From contig NZ_JAQIIX010000002.1 of NCBI RefSeq assembly GCF_036946495.1, positions 868,001 to 932,000 of the forward strand: a stretch of DNA of 64,000 nucleotides, in the 5' to 3' direction. The notes under the pieces are model-generated. The model worked only from the letters and a program-made list of their open reading frames with translations. It made no database searches and was not told the DNA's origin. A program made the position numbers and the translations under genes. Each line of letters starts with the position of its first letter. Position 1 is the stretch's first letter. Positions 25,039 to 32,915 of the stretch are shown here, in pieces. Source of the DNA: Mycolicibacterium neoaurum (lineage in GTDB: Bacteria; Actinomycetota; Actinomycetes; Mycobacteriales; Mycobacteriaceae).

Positions 25039-25507
25039 TCGCCCACCCCAGCTCTGCGGCCGTGCGGATCTCGGGCCAGTACACCCACGCGGTGTCCATC
25101 ACTTCCTCGGGCACCACGTGCAGCGGTCCGTCGATCAGGGCGCAGAACACCGGACAGAGCTCGTTCTCCACCGTCCCGTCGGCCGCGGTCGCGCGATACC
25201 GGAACTCGGGAAGGATGCAGTGCACGTCGCGCACCGTGGTGCCGAGTTCTTGTTGGGCGCGGCGATGCACCGCGTCCACCGTCGGCTCGTGCGGGCCGGG
25301 GTGCCCGCAGAACGAGTTGGTCCACACCCCCGGCCAGGTGCGCTTGGTCAGCGCCCGTCGGGTCAGCAGCACGCGGCCGTCATCATCGAAGAGATAACAC
25401 GAGAAGCCGAGGTGCAGCGGGGTGTGTGCGTGATGAACGGTCGCCTTGTCGGCACTGCCGATCGTCCTGCCCGCATTGTCAAGTAGGACCACCTGCTCGT
25501 CGTTCAC
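24959..25507 (-). CDS. idi: Isopentenyl-diphosphate delta-isomerase, type I
   Basis: A 182-residue Nudix-fold isomerase interconverting IPP and DMAPP, feeding prenyl synthesis. The catalytic Cys lies in TNSFCGHP, the catalytic Glu in ENELCPVF, and metal-binding histidines are in ATVHHAHTPLHLGFS. Its position facing the carotenoid operon makes sense as precursor supply. The 80-nt tail-to-tail overlap with the Rieske gene means strong transcription of one should interfere with the other. Confidence 0.93.
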   Translation of the reverse strand: MNDEQVVLLDNAGRTIGSADKATVHHAHTPLHLGFSCYLFDDDGRVLLTRRALTKRTWPGVWTNSFCGHPGPHEPTVDAVHRRAQQELGTTVRDVHCILPEFRYRATAADGTVENELCPVFCALIDGPLHVVPEEVMDTAWVYWPEIRTAAELGWAISPWARTQVPLLDAADLPSWARRSAA

Positions 25508-25576
25508 AGCGGAACTGGTTACCCGCCGCCGGCGCCGTCAAACGCACAGCTCGGCCGTGGGTGCGGACACACCACA

Positions 25577-26704
25577 TCAGTGCGCCACCCCGTGGTGATA
25601 CCTGTTGCCGCCGGCGCGTTTTGCCTCGTACATCGCATCATCGGCCACACCAACAAGCTGATTCACCCGGGCCTGCAGGTGCCCGGGGCCCCGGCGCAGC
25701 GAACGAATCGGCACCGACGCGGTCCCCACACTGGCGGTGATCGACATCGGCAAGGCGGCTATTCCGTCACAGAATCGCTGGGCCAGCGGACCGGGGTCTT
25801 CGGCATGCCACTCGGCGGCGACGACGAACTCCTCACCGCCGGTACGGGCGACGATGGCGACGATATCGACGACGGCTTGGCCGAGGGCGCGCCCGACCGC
25901 CACCAGTGCGTCATCACCGGCCTGATGGCCACGGGTGTCGTTGAGCCGCTTGAAATTGTCGAGATCGATCATCACCACCACCAGATGCGCCTCGGGATCT
26001 ATATCGCTCTCGTCGAGCATCCGCGCGGCGTACCGATCGAAGGACCGTCGGTTCAGCAATCCGGTCAACGGGTCTCGACCGGCGCGTTCCAGATCCACCC
26101 CCAGCGACCGGATGAGCAGGTGGATGGCGATGGGCATGACGATGTTGATCTGAGTGACCAGGAACAGGTCTACCACGGCCAAACCGACGTGCCCGGTCGC
26201 GACGATCCGCGACGCGATGACGATCGCGACCGTCGAGGCAACCACGAAGTTGTAGATGACCAGACCTGTGGAATGGAAGAAGCCGATATAGGCGGCACAG
26301 GTGGCGAACGCGACGCAGCCGAGCAGTGCGCCCTGGGGGTCGGAGAAGGACAGACACGCCAGTGCCACAGAGGCATTGGTCACCAGGGCGAAAGCCAGGG
26401 ATTGGCGCCGCGACGGCCACCGGGAGGCCCACAGGATGGATCCGGCCACCCCGCCGCAGAATGCCGTCCACATCATGGCGGAGTGCACGCCCGGTCGCGG
26501 GGCGTCGATACTGCGCAACAAGACCAGCAAGCAGATCGCCAAGGACGCCGGGATGATCGTCATGACGACCCGCACCGCACCGGTGGCGCCGCGCGCCGCA
26601 AGGTAATCGGTGATCCACTCGTAGTGATGGGTCCGCGCCAACCACTGCCTCGATGGAGTCCCGACCACCGTCATCGCTCCGTTCAGGGTGTTGAGCAAAT
26701 CCAC
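25577..26704 (-). CDS. Membrane-anchored GGDEF diguanylate cyclase
   Basis: A 375-residue protein with about six transmembrane helices in residues 40-205 (VRVVMTIIPASLAICLLVLL, CVAFATCAAYIGFF, VDLFLVTQINIVMPIAI) and a C-terminal GGDEF domain (about 215-370). The active-site signature is RTGGEEFVVAA, with DPLTGLLNRRSFD and VMIDLDNFKRLNDTRGHQAGDDAL before it, so it should make c-di-GMP. The inhibitory I-site RxxD is absent (DIVA stands five residues before GGEEF). No EAL domain is fused. GTG 26704 is the start. It precedes idi by 69 bp on the same strand. Confidence 0.88.
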   Translation of the reverse strand: MDLLNTLNGAMTVVGTPSRQWLARTHHYEWITDYLAARGATGAVRVVMTIIPASLAICLLVLLRSIDAPRPGVHSAMMWTAFCGGVAGSILWASRWPSRRQSLAFALVTNASVALACLSFSDPQGALLGCVAFATCAAYIGFFHSTGLVIYNFVVASTVAIVIASRIVATGHVGLAVVDLFLVTQINIVMPIAIHLLIRSLGVDLERAGRDPLTGLLNRRSFDRYAARMLDESDIDPEAHLVVVMIDLDNFKRLNDTRGHQAGDDALVAVGRALGQAVVDIVAIVARTGGEEFVVAAEWHAEDPGPLAQRFCDGIAALPMSITASVGTASVPIRSLRRGPGHLQARVNQLVGVADDAMYEAKRAGGNRYHHGVAH

Positions 26705-26826
26705 CCGAGGCTACCAATGCTTCGGCGCCGCCGTCAGGGAACCGGCGAGCGAGCCACCCCGGCACCAGCAAACGAAGCGAACCCTACGCCCCGCCGACGG
26801 CACCGCACCGGGCAAGATCTTCAGGC

Positions 26827-27456
26827 GTGGCACTCACCATCGACGAAATCCTGGTCGCCGACCCCGCGGCCGCATGGGCCGCCGCCGGCTTCGACGTGGA
26901 TGCCGACGGCATCTGCCGGGTGGGGTCCGTGCGGATACGCCTGGTCGGGCGAGACCGTGGCACCGGCATCATCGGCTGGTCGCTGCGCGACTTCGACGGC
27001 ACGGATATCGACGGCATACCGAGCACACCGTCGCGAACCGACCCGCCGCTGCCCGGTGCACACCCCAACGGCGTCGTCGACATCGACCACGTCGTGATGA
27101 TGTCGCCCGATCTGGGACGCACCGTCGCGGCCCTAAGTTCGGCAAGCGTGCAGCCGCGCCGAGAACGCGATACCGAACTCGGCGGACGCCCCGTCCGGCA
27201 GATCTTCTATCGACTCGGCGCGGTCGTCCTGGAGGTCATCGGTTCGCCCGAGACACGCGCCGACGGGCCGGCGACCCTGTGGGGAATCACCTATACCGTC
27301 GCCGATATCGACGAGGCCACCACCTTCCTCGGCGGGTTGACCTCGCGGGTCAAGGACGCTGTGCAACCCGGGCGCCGGATCACCACGCTGCGCCACCAGC
27401 GCCTCGGCATGTCGGTTCCCAGTGCGTTCATCTCGGCACCTATTCTCGGCAGATGA
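26827..27456 (+). CDS. VOC/glyoxalase-like protein
   Basis: A 209-residue protein whose central part (DIDHVVMMSPDLGRTVAAL, RQIFYRLGAVVLEVIGSPE) and C-terminal part (WGITYTVADIDEATTFLGGL) form the two half-barrels of a glyoxalase/dioxygenase-type VOC fold. Metal-ligand candidates are His in DIDHVV and Glu in LEVIG. No reaction can be assigned. The GTG start gives MALTIDEILVADP. Its stop overlaps the rnhA start (ATGA), and this coupling suggests one transcript. Confidence 0.75.
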   Translation: MALTIDEILVADPAAAWAAAGFDVDADGICRVGSVRIRLVGRDRGTGIIGWSLRDFDGTDIDGIPSTPSRTDPPLPGAHPNGVVDIDHVVMMSPDLGRTVAALSSASVQPRRERDTELGGRPVRQIFYRLGAVVLEVIGSPETRADGPATLWGITYTVADIDEATTFLGGLTSRVKDAVQPGRRITTLRHQRLGMSVPSAFISAPILGR

Positions 27457-27914
27457 CCGACGAGCCCGTCATCATCCACACCGACGGTGGCTGCCGGCCC
27501 AACCCCGGACCGGGTGGGTGGGGCGCGGTGCTGCGCCAGCGCCATCACGTCCGGGAGATATTCGGTGGCGAGCCGGACCGGACCAGTAACAACCGGATGG
27601 AGCTCACCGCGCCCATCATGGCGTTGGAGGCGCTCACCCGGCCGGTGACGGTGCACCTGTACACCGACAGCACCTACGTGCGGAACGGAATCACCACCTG
27701 GGTACGCGGCTGGGAGCGCAACGGCTGGATGACCGCGGCCAAGGAGCCGGTGAAGAACGTCGACCTGTGGCAGCGGTTGCAGGCCGCGTGCGCGCGCCAT
27801 CAGGTCGAATGGTTCTGGGTGAAGGGCCATTCCGGCATCGCCGACAACGAGTTGGCCGATGTGTTGGCCACCCGAGGGCTGGAAGCCGCTGTGGCCGCGG
27901 CAGCCACCCGCTGA
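27453..27914 (+). CDS. rnhA: Ribonuclease HI
   Basis: A 153-residue endonuclease that cuts the RNA strand of RNA-DNA hybrids. The four catalytic carboxylates are present in order: HTDGGCRPNPGPG, NNRMELTAPI, LYTDSTYVRNGI, and GIADNELADVLA. It also has the WVKGHSG basic-handle motif (FWVKGHSGIADNE). Length and motifs are those of the E. coli-type enzyme. Confidence 0.94.
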   Translation: MTDEPVIIHTDGGCRPNPGPGGWGAVLRQRHHVREIFGGEPDRTSNNRMELTAPIMALEALTRPVTVHLYTDSTYVRNGITTWVRGWERNGWMTAAKEPVKNVDLWQRLQAACARHQVEWFWVKGHSGIADNELADVLATRGLEAAVAAAATR

Positions 27915-27952
27915 TCATCTCCGCTGTGGCACAACAACTCTAACTGACCATC

Positions 27953-28567
27953 ATGGCAACAGACGCAGACTGGACCATACGACCCCGGCTGGGATTGGGC
28001 CGACTCGAATTCGGCATGTCCCCGGTGCAGGTGGATGCGCTGACGTCAACCTACGGCGCCCGCACGGGTCGCGGTGCCGATCGCGTGACCGACGATATGT
28101 TGCGCGAGACCCTGGCGATGTTCGGTGACGCCATGACCGACGACGAGAAACGGGCATTCATCGCCGAGTACACCGGCGGCGGTCCGTCGTCGGACAGTGT
28201 GACCGAAACACGCGGCAACGTGGTGTTGCGGTACGAGGCAGATCGGCTCTGCGAAATCATGCATTCACGGCGCCCGTTGTTCCTCGACGGAAGAGACCTT
28301 TTCGCGCTTTCCGGGCTCGACGCGTTGCGACTGCTGCAACGGCTCAATGCCGGTCCAGGTCGGTATGCCGATACCGAAGCGGCGTTCGACGAACTCGCCA
28401 TCTCGGTGGACGGGTTCAGCGTGCATGATCCGACCGCCGGGGTGCTGGCGCTCGATGATGGCGACGAGCGTTTCCGGCAACGGACGGTCACTCTGCGGGA
28501 CCTCCCCTACCAGCAGGACGCACATCGCTACACCGTGTATTCGTTGCCGCCTGCCACCGATCGGTAG
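27953..28567 (+). CDS. Conserved hypothetical protein
   Basis: A 204-residue soluble protein that I do not recognise. It begins with RLGLGRLEFGMSPVQVDALTSTYG, a GxGRLxFGMSPxxV pattern seen in small actinobacterial proteins of unknown function. It has no signal peptide, no membrane segment and few cysteines. It is acidic overall. It ends 3 bp before the convergent ligD stop. Codon use is like its neighbours, so it looks like a real gene. Confidence 0.7.
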   Translation: MATDADWTIRPRLGLGRLEFGMSPVQVDALTSTYGARTGRGADRVTDDMLRETLAMFGDAMTDDEKRAFIAEYTGGGPSSDSVTETRGNVVLRYEADRLCEIMHSRRPLFLDGRDLFALSGLDALRLLQRLNAGPGRYADTEAAFDELAISVDGFSVHDPTAGVLALDDGDERFRQRTVTLRDLPYQQDAHRYTVYSLPPATDR

Positions 28568-28569
28568 CT

Positions 28570-30870
28570 CTACTCCCAGACCACCTCATCCGGCGATTTG
28601 TCCGGCCGTAATCCCCGCCAGCTGGGCTGACGCAGCCGATTGTCCGATGTCCGCTCGCTGTAGCGGACCTCCCCCACAAGTTCGGGCCGTACGAAGGTGA
28701 CGCCCTTGGCATCCGGTCCGGAAAGCCGCGCGGTGAAGGGAGAATCCGGAGTCTCCAGCGGTGCCAGTGTCGTCCGCAGATCTTTGAGCATCTTCTCGGT
28801 GAAGCCGGTACCCACCCGGCCGACGAACTGCAGCCCGTCCCCCTCCGGCACACCGACCACCAGTGCGCCGATCCCGCTGGTGCGGCCACCCTCACCGGCC
28901 CGCCAGCCCCCGATGACGACCTCCTGGGTGAGCCAGAGCTTGTCCTTGATCCAGGACTGCGAGCGTCGCCCGGGTTGGTAGGTCGAGTCCCATTTCTTGG
29001 CGATCACACCCTCATAGCCGTGCTCGCGCACGTACTCCAACGCGGCGGCGCCGTCACCGTCGAGCAGATCCGGCACGATGAGCGCGCCATCCCGGCCCAG
29101 CAGCTCCAGCAGCTGGCGGCGGTCACGATACTTCGCGCGCAGCAGCGAACGGCCATCCAGAGCAAGCAGATCGAATGCCCAGAACTCGATGTTGCTGCCG
29201 GACGCGCGGTTCTGCATGGCACCGAAACTCGGCACGCCATCGGCATCCAATGCCACGACCTCACCGTCGATGATCAGCCGATGATCGGCGAGATCGGCTG
29301 CCAGCGAACGCAACTGCGGGAATTCCGCAGTGATGTCACGACCGCTGCGCGACCGCAACATCAACTCCCCGTGGTCGATCTCGACAAGCATCCGGTACCC
29401 GTCCCACTTGCCCTCGAACGCCCAGCCGGCCGGTTTCAGCCCGGCCACCGAACCGTGGGTCGCGAGCATCGGTTTCAGGTCGGCCACGGTCGTGACGGGC
29501 TGCTCCTTCATCCGGTGCGCCAGCCAGTTCTTGCCGCCGGTCTGGATCAGCGCGTAACGCCCGCGCACCTTGGCGCCGTGCAGCGTCACGATCACCTCCC
29601 CTTTCCCGGCTTTTCCCTGTCCCTTTCCGCCCGTGTCGATCGGCTTCTCACCGTCCACACCGGGATCTCGGAACTTCTCGGCCTCATAGGTCCCGGAGTC
29701 CCAGATGATCACCTTTCCGCCGCCGTACTCACCGGCCGGGATGTCCCCCTCGAAGGTTGCGTACTCCAGCGGGTGGTCCTCGGTGTGCACTGCCAGATGG
29801 TTGACCGATGTCGTCTCGGGCAGGTTTTTCGGGATCGCCCAGGACACCAGCACCCCGTCGCGTTCCAACCGGAAGTCATAGTGCAGCCGGCGCGCGTGGT
29901 GCTCCTGGATGACGAAGGTGTTGTCATGCCCCACCGCCGGCGGTGCCGTCGGGACCGGCTCGGGAGTCTTACCGGCATCGCGCATGGTGCGGTAGGTGCT
30001 CAGCCGGTCCTCGACGGGCAGCGGATCGTCCAGATCCGCGAGCAGATCGCCATCGCGTTCCAGTCGGTCCAGCACCTCTTCGAAGGTCAACTGCCGCAGG
30101 CCGGGATCGGCGAGTTCCGCCCAGCTGCGCGGCGCGGCCACGGTGGGCTCAGCGCGACCACGCATCGAGTAGGGCGCGATGGTGGTCTTGGCCGCGCTGT
30201 TCTGACTCCAGTCCACGAACACCTTCCCGTCGCGCACGCTGCGCGCCATGGTGGCGGTGACCTGGGTCGGCATGCCCTTCTCCAGCGCCAGCGCGATCCG
30301 CTTGGCCAGCACCGACGCTCCCTGGGAGCTGATCGGATCCGCCAGCGGCACGTAGAGGTGCACGCCCTTGCTGCCACTGGTCAGCGGATAGGCGTTCAGG
30401 CCGATGTCCTCGACGTAGCCGCGCACCTCATGGGCGACCTCACAGAGCTGCCGGAAGGTCACCCCCTCACCCGGGTCCAGGTCGAACACGATGCGGGTGG
30501 CCGGTCCGGGCGCGCCGTGGTGGTCGAAACGCCACTGCGGAACATGCACCTCCAGCGACGCCTGCTGGGCGATCCAGGCCAATCCCTCGGCAGTGTCGAT
30601 GATGGGATAGGTCGTGGTTCCGGACCGGTGCGTCACCGATCCGCGGCGCAACCAGTCCGGTGCCGATGACGCCAGCTGCTTTTCGAAGAAATCCGATTGG
30701 CCAACACCATTGGGCCACCGCTTGCGCGTGACCGGGCGACCGGCGATATGCGGCAGCATCGCCGCCGCGACCGCGACGTAGTAATCGAACACCTCGGCCT
30801 TGGTCGTGCCGGTCTGCGGATACAGCACCTTGTCCGGATTCGTCAGCTTGACCCGGCCCACACGCTCCAT
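28570..30870 (-). CDS. ligD: Multifunctional NHEJ DNA ligase LigD
   Basis: A 766-residue three-domain enzyme. Residues about 1-300 are the polymerase/primase domain (VKLTNPDKVLYP, RKRWPNGV, FDLDPGEGV with the metal aspartates, SGSKGVHLYVPL). About 330-480 is the phosphoesterase domain (FVIQEHHARRLHYDFRLE, HTEDHPLEYATFEG). The remainder is the ATP-dependent ligase, whose nucleophilic lysine is in EGKWDGYRM, followed by DGEVVALD and GVIAKKWDS. It repairs double-strand breaks with Ku. ATG 30870 is chosen because it begins just before the conserved VKLTNPDKVLYP. A Gly/Lys-rich insert (GGKGQGKAGKGE) lies at the phosphoesterase-ligase junction. It is divergent from ku. Confidence 0.95.
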   Translation of the reverse strand: MERVGRVKLTNPDKVLYPQTGTTKAEVFDYYVAVAAAMLPHIAGRPVTRKRWPNGVGQSDFFEKQLASSAPDWLRRGSVTHRSGTTTYPIIDTAEGLAWIAQQASLEVHVPQWRFDHHGAPGPATRIVFDLDPGEGVTFRQLCEVAHEVRGYVEDIGLNAYPLTSGSKGVHLYVPLADPISSQGASVLAKRIALALEKGMPTQVTATMARSVRDGKVFVDWSQNSAAKTTIAPYSMRGRAEPTVAAPRSWAELADPGLRQLTFEEVLDRLERDGDLLADLDDPLPVEDRLSTYRTMRDAGKTPEPVPTAPPAVGHDNTFVIQEHHARRLHYDFRLERDGVLVSWAIPKNLPETTSVNHLAVHTEDHPLEYATFEGDIPAGEYGGGKVIIWDSGTYEAEKFRDPGVDGEKPIDTGGKGQGKAGKGEVIVTLHGAKVRGRYALIQTGGKNWLAHRMKEQPVTTVADLKPMLATHGSVAGLKPAGWAFEGKWDGYRMLVEIDHGELMLRSRSGRDITAEFPQLRSLAADLADHRLIIDGEVVALDADGVPSFGAMQNRASGSNIEFWAFDLLALDGRSLLRAKYRDRRQLLELLGRDGALIVPDLLDGDGAAALEYVREHGYEGVIAKKWDSTYQPGRRSQSWIKDKLWLTQEVVIGGWRAGEGGRTSGIGALVVGVPEGDGLQFVGRVGTGFTEKMLKDLRTTLAPLETPDSPFTARLSGPDAKGVTFVRPELVGEVRYSERTSDNRLRQPSWRGLRPDKSPDEVVWE

Positions 30871-30928
30871 CACCGAATGATATTTCCCGGCAACCACCAG
30901 ATCGGAATGCCCGCTGCTACCGTTGCCT

Positions 30929-31858
30929 ATGCGGTCGATCTGGAAAGGTTCGGTCTCCTTCGGTCTGGTCAATGTGCCGGTCAAGGTCTACAGCGCCACC
31001 GAGGACCACGACATCAAGTTCCACCAGGTGCACGAGAAGGACAACGGGCGCATCCGCTACAAGCGCACCTGCGAGGTGTGCGGTGAGGTGGTCGAGTACC
31101 GCGATATCGCCCGCGCGTACGACTCCGAAGACGGCCAGACGGTCATCATCACCGATGAGGACATCGCCACCCTGCCGGAGGAACGCAGCCGCGAGATCGA
31201 GGTCGTGGAGTTCGTGCCCGCCGATCAGCTCGACCCGATGATGTACGACAAGAGTTACTTTCTGGAACCGGACTCCAAGTCGACGAAATCTTATGTGCTG
31301 CTTGCCAAGACACTCGCCGAGACGGATCGGGTGGCCATCGTGCACTTCGCGTTGCGCAACAAGACTCGCCTGGCCGCGTTGCGGGTCAAGGATTTCAGCA
31401 AGCGCGATGTCATGGTGATCCACACGCTGCTGTGGCCCGACGAGATCCGCGACCCGGACTTCCCCTCCCTGGACAAGGATGTCGATATCAAACCGGCCGA
31501 GCTCAAGATGGCCGGCCAAGTCGTCGAATCCATGACCGACGACTTCAAGCCCGACCAGTTCCGCGATGATTATCAGGAGCAGCTGCACGAACTGGTACAG
31601 GCCAAACTCGAAGGCGGCGAGGCGTTCACCGTCGAGGAACAGCCGACCGATCTCGACGAGACCGAGGACGTCTCCGACCTGCTGGCCAAGTTGGAGGCCA
31701 GCGTGAAGGCCCGCGGATCCGGATCGTCGGGCAAGGACGAGCCCAAGAAGGCACCGGCCAAGAAAGCGCCGGCCAAGAAGGCACCGGCGAAGAAGGCGGC
31801 CGCCAAGAAGGCACCTGCGAAGAAAGCACCGGCCAAGAAAGCCGCCGCCAAGAAATAG
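30929..31858 (+). CDS. ku: Ku DNA-end-binding protein with lysine-rich tail
   Basis: A 309-residue bacterial Ku homodimer subunit that binds DNA ends and recruits LigD. The core (SIWKGSVSFGLVNVPVKVYS, then YFLEPDSKSTKSYVLLA and LLWPDEIRDPDF) is nearly identical in pattern to M. tuberculosis Ku. After EDVSDLLAKLEASVKARG there is an extra tail of seven KKAPAK/KKAAAK repeats, like histone-type DNA-binding tails. M. tuberculosis Ku lacks this, whereas M. smegmatis Ku has a similar one. ATG 30929 is preferred to TTG 30923. It is divergent from ligD across 58 bp. Confidence 0.95.
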   Translation: MRSIWKGSVSFGLVNVPVKVYSATEDHDIKFHQVHEKDNGRIRYKRTCEVCGEVVEYRDIARAYDSEDGQTVIITDEDIATLPEERSREIEVVEFVPADQLDPMMYDKSYFLEPDSKSTKSYVLLAKTLAETDRVAIVHFALRNKTRLAALRVKDFSKRDVMVIHTLLWPDEIRDPDFPSLDKDVDIKPAELKMAGQVVESMTDDFKPDQFRDDYQEQLHELVQAKLEGGEAFTVEEQPTDLDETEDVSDLLAKLEASVKARGSGSSGKDEPKKAPAKKAPAKKAPAKKAAAKKAPAKKAPAKKAAAKK

Positions 31859-31864
31859 TGCGAC

Positions 31865-31920
31865 CGAGATTCACACCTGGGACCGATCTCGTTCCGAGAA
31901 TGTCCCCGATGTGAAACTCG
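31865..31920. terminator. Inverted repeat downstream of ku
   Basis: Arms 31865-31875 and 31910-31920 are inverted with one mismatch and a 34-nt loop, starting 6 bp after the ku stop. The long loop makes this a weak terminator candidate; a third related TTCACATC copy follows at about 31940. Confidence 0.4.
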
Positions 31921-32036
31921 CGCCACCGGAGCCACGAATTCACATCCCGAGGGTGTTGCATCCCAGTGGTTTCCGTGACCCTCCTATCTCGACCCCGAAT
32001 CGGGGCTGCCGCCAGATCTGTCAGCCGCCGTCAAAT

Positions 32037-32050
32037 TAGAACGTGTTCCA
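32037..32050. promoter_or_regulatory. KstR-type operator upstream of the SDR gene
   Basis: TAGAACGTGTTCCA matches TNNAACNNGTTNNA at every fixed position and differs from the site at 13273 in one base. It lies 65 bp before the SDR start, with a TACCGT -10-like hexamer between. This is the second such site in the window. Confidence 0.65.
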
Positions 32051-32115
32051 GAAATCGCTTCCGGGGCTCCGCCATGCTTGTTACCGTGGCGCCGAGCACA
32101 GAAATGAGGGCAGGC

Positions 32116-32907
32116 ATGATTCTGGACAGGTTCCGACTCGACGATCAGGTGGCCGTGGTCACCGGCGCCGGTCGCGGATTGGGCGCCGCCATCGCGGTGG
32201 CCTTCGCCGAAGCGGGTGCTGACGTGCTGATCGCAGCGCGTACCGAGTCCCAGCTGCAGGAGGTCGCCGCACAGGTGGAGGCGACCGGTCGGCGCGCGCA
32301 CATCGTGGTCGCCGACCTGGCACATCCCGAGGCGACGGCGGCACTCGCGGGGCAGGCCGTCGAGGCCTTCGGGAAACTAGACATCGTCGTCAACAATGTC
32401 GGGGGAACCATGCCCGGCCCCCTGCTGAACACCTCCACTAAGGACCTCAAAGACGCCTTCACGTTCAACGTCGGCACCGCCCACGCGCTGACCACCGCGG
32501 CGGCGCCGCTGATGCTGGAGCATTCCGGCGGCGGGTCCATCATCAACATCACCTCGACGATGGGCAGGCTGGCCGGGCGCGCCTTCGCGGCGTACGGGAC
32601 CGCCAAGGGGGCGCTGGCGCACTACACCCGCCTCTCGGCGCTGGACCTCTGCCCGCGCATCCGCGTCAACGCCATCGCGCCGGGATCGATCCTCACCTCC
32701 GCACTGGACGTGGTCGCGTCCAACGAGGCGCTGCGCGACCCGATGGAGAAGGCGACGCCCATGCGCCGGTTGGGCGACCCGGCCGATATCGCGGCGGCGG
32801 CAGTCTATTTGGCCTCCCCTGCCGGCAGCTACCTGACCGGCAAGACCCTGGAGGTCGACGGTGGCCTCACCTTCCCCAACCTCGACCTTCCCATCCCGGA
32901 CCTGTGA
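32116..32907 (+). CDS. Short-chain dehydrogenase/reductase (Rv0927c-like)
   Basis: A 263-residue classical SDR with VTGAGRGLGAAIAVAFAEAGAD, VNNVGGT, the active site ITSTMGRLAGRAFAAYGTAKG and a PGSILTSAL loop. It ends DGGLTFPNLDLPIPDL, the same end as M. tuberculosis Rv0927c. It probably acts on a hydroxyl or keto group of a lipid-like substrate; a steroid substrate is suggested only by the KstR-like operator. ATG 32116 has GAGGG 6 nt upstream. It is followed at 8 bp by the Rv0926c-like gene, as in M. tuberculosis. Confidence 0.9.
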   Translation: MILDRFRLDDQVAVVTGAGRGLGAAIAVAFAEAGADVLIAARTESQLQEVAAQVEATGRRAHIVVADLAHPEATAALAGQAVEAFGKLDIVVNNVGGTMPGPLLNTSTKDLKDAFTFNVGTAHALTTAAAPLMLEHSGGGSIINITSTMGRLAGRAFAAYGTAKGALAHYTRLSALDLCPRIRVNAIAPGSILTSALDVVASNEALRDPMEKATPMRRLGDPADIAAAAVYLASPAGSYLTGKTLEVDGGLTFPNLDLPIPDL

Positions 32908-32915
32908 GGACGCCC

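Noticed and set aside
28975..30669. 564-codon + strand frame opposite ligD, and 548- and 676-codon - strand frames opposite crtU (22286-23932) and the Rv0926c-like region (32928-34958)
   Set aside because: All lie fully inside genes with complete domain signatures and contain only low-complexity His/Gln/Arg-rich sequence typical of shadows.
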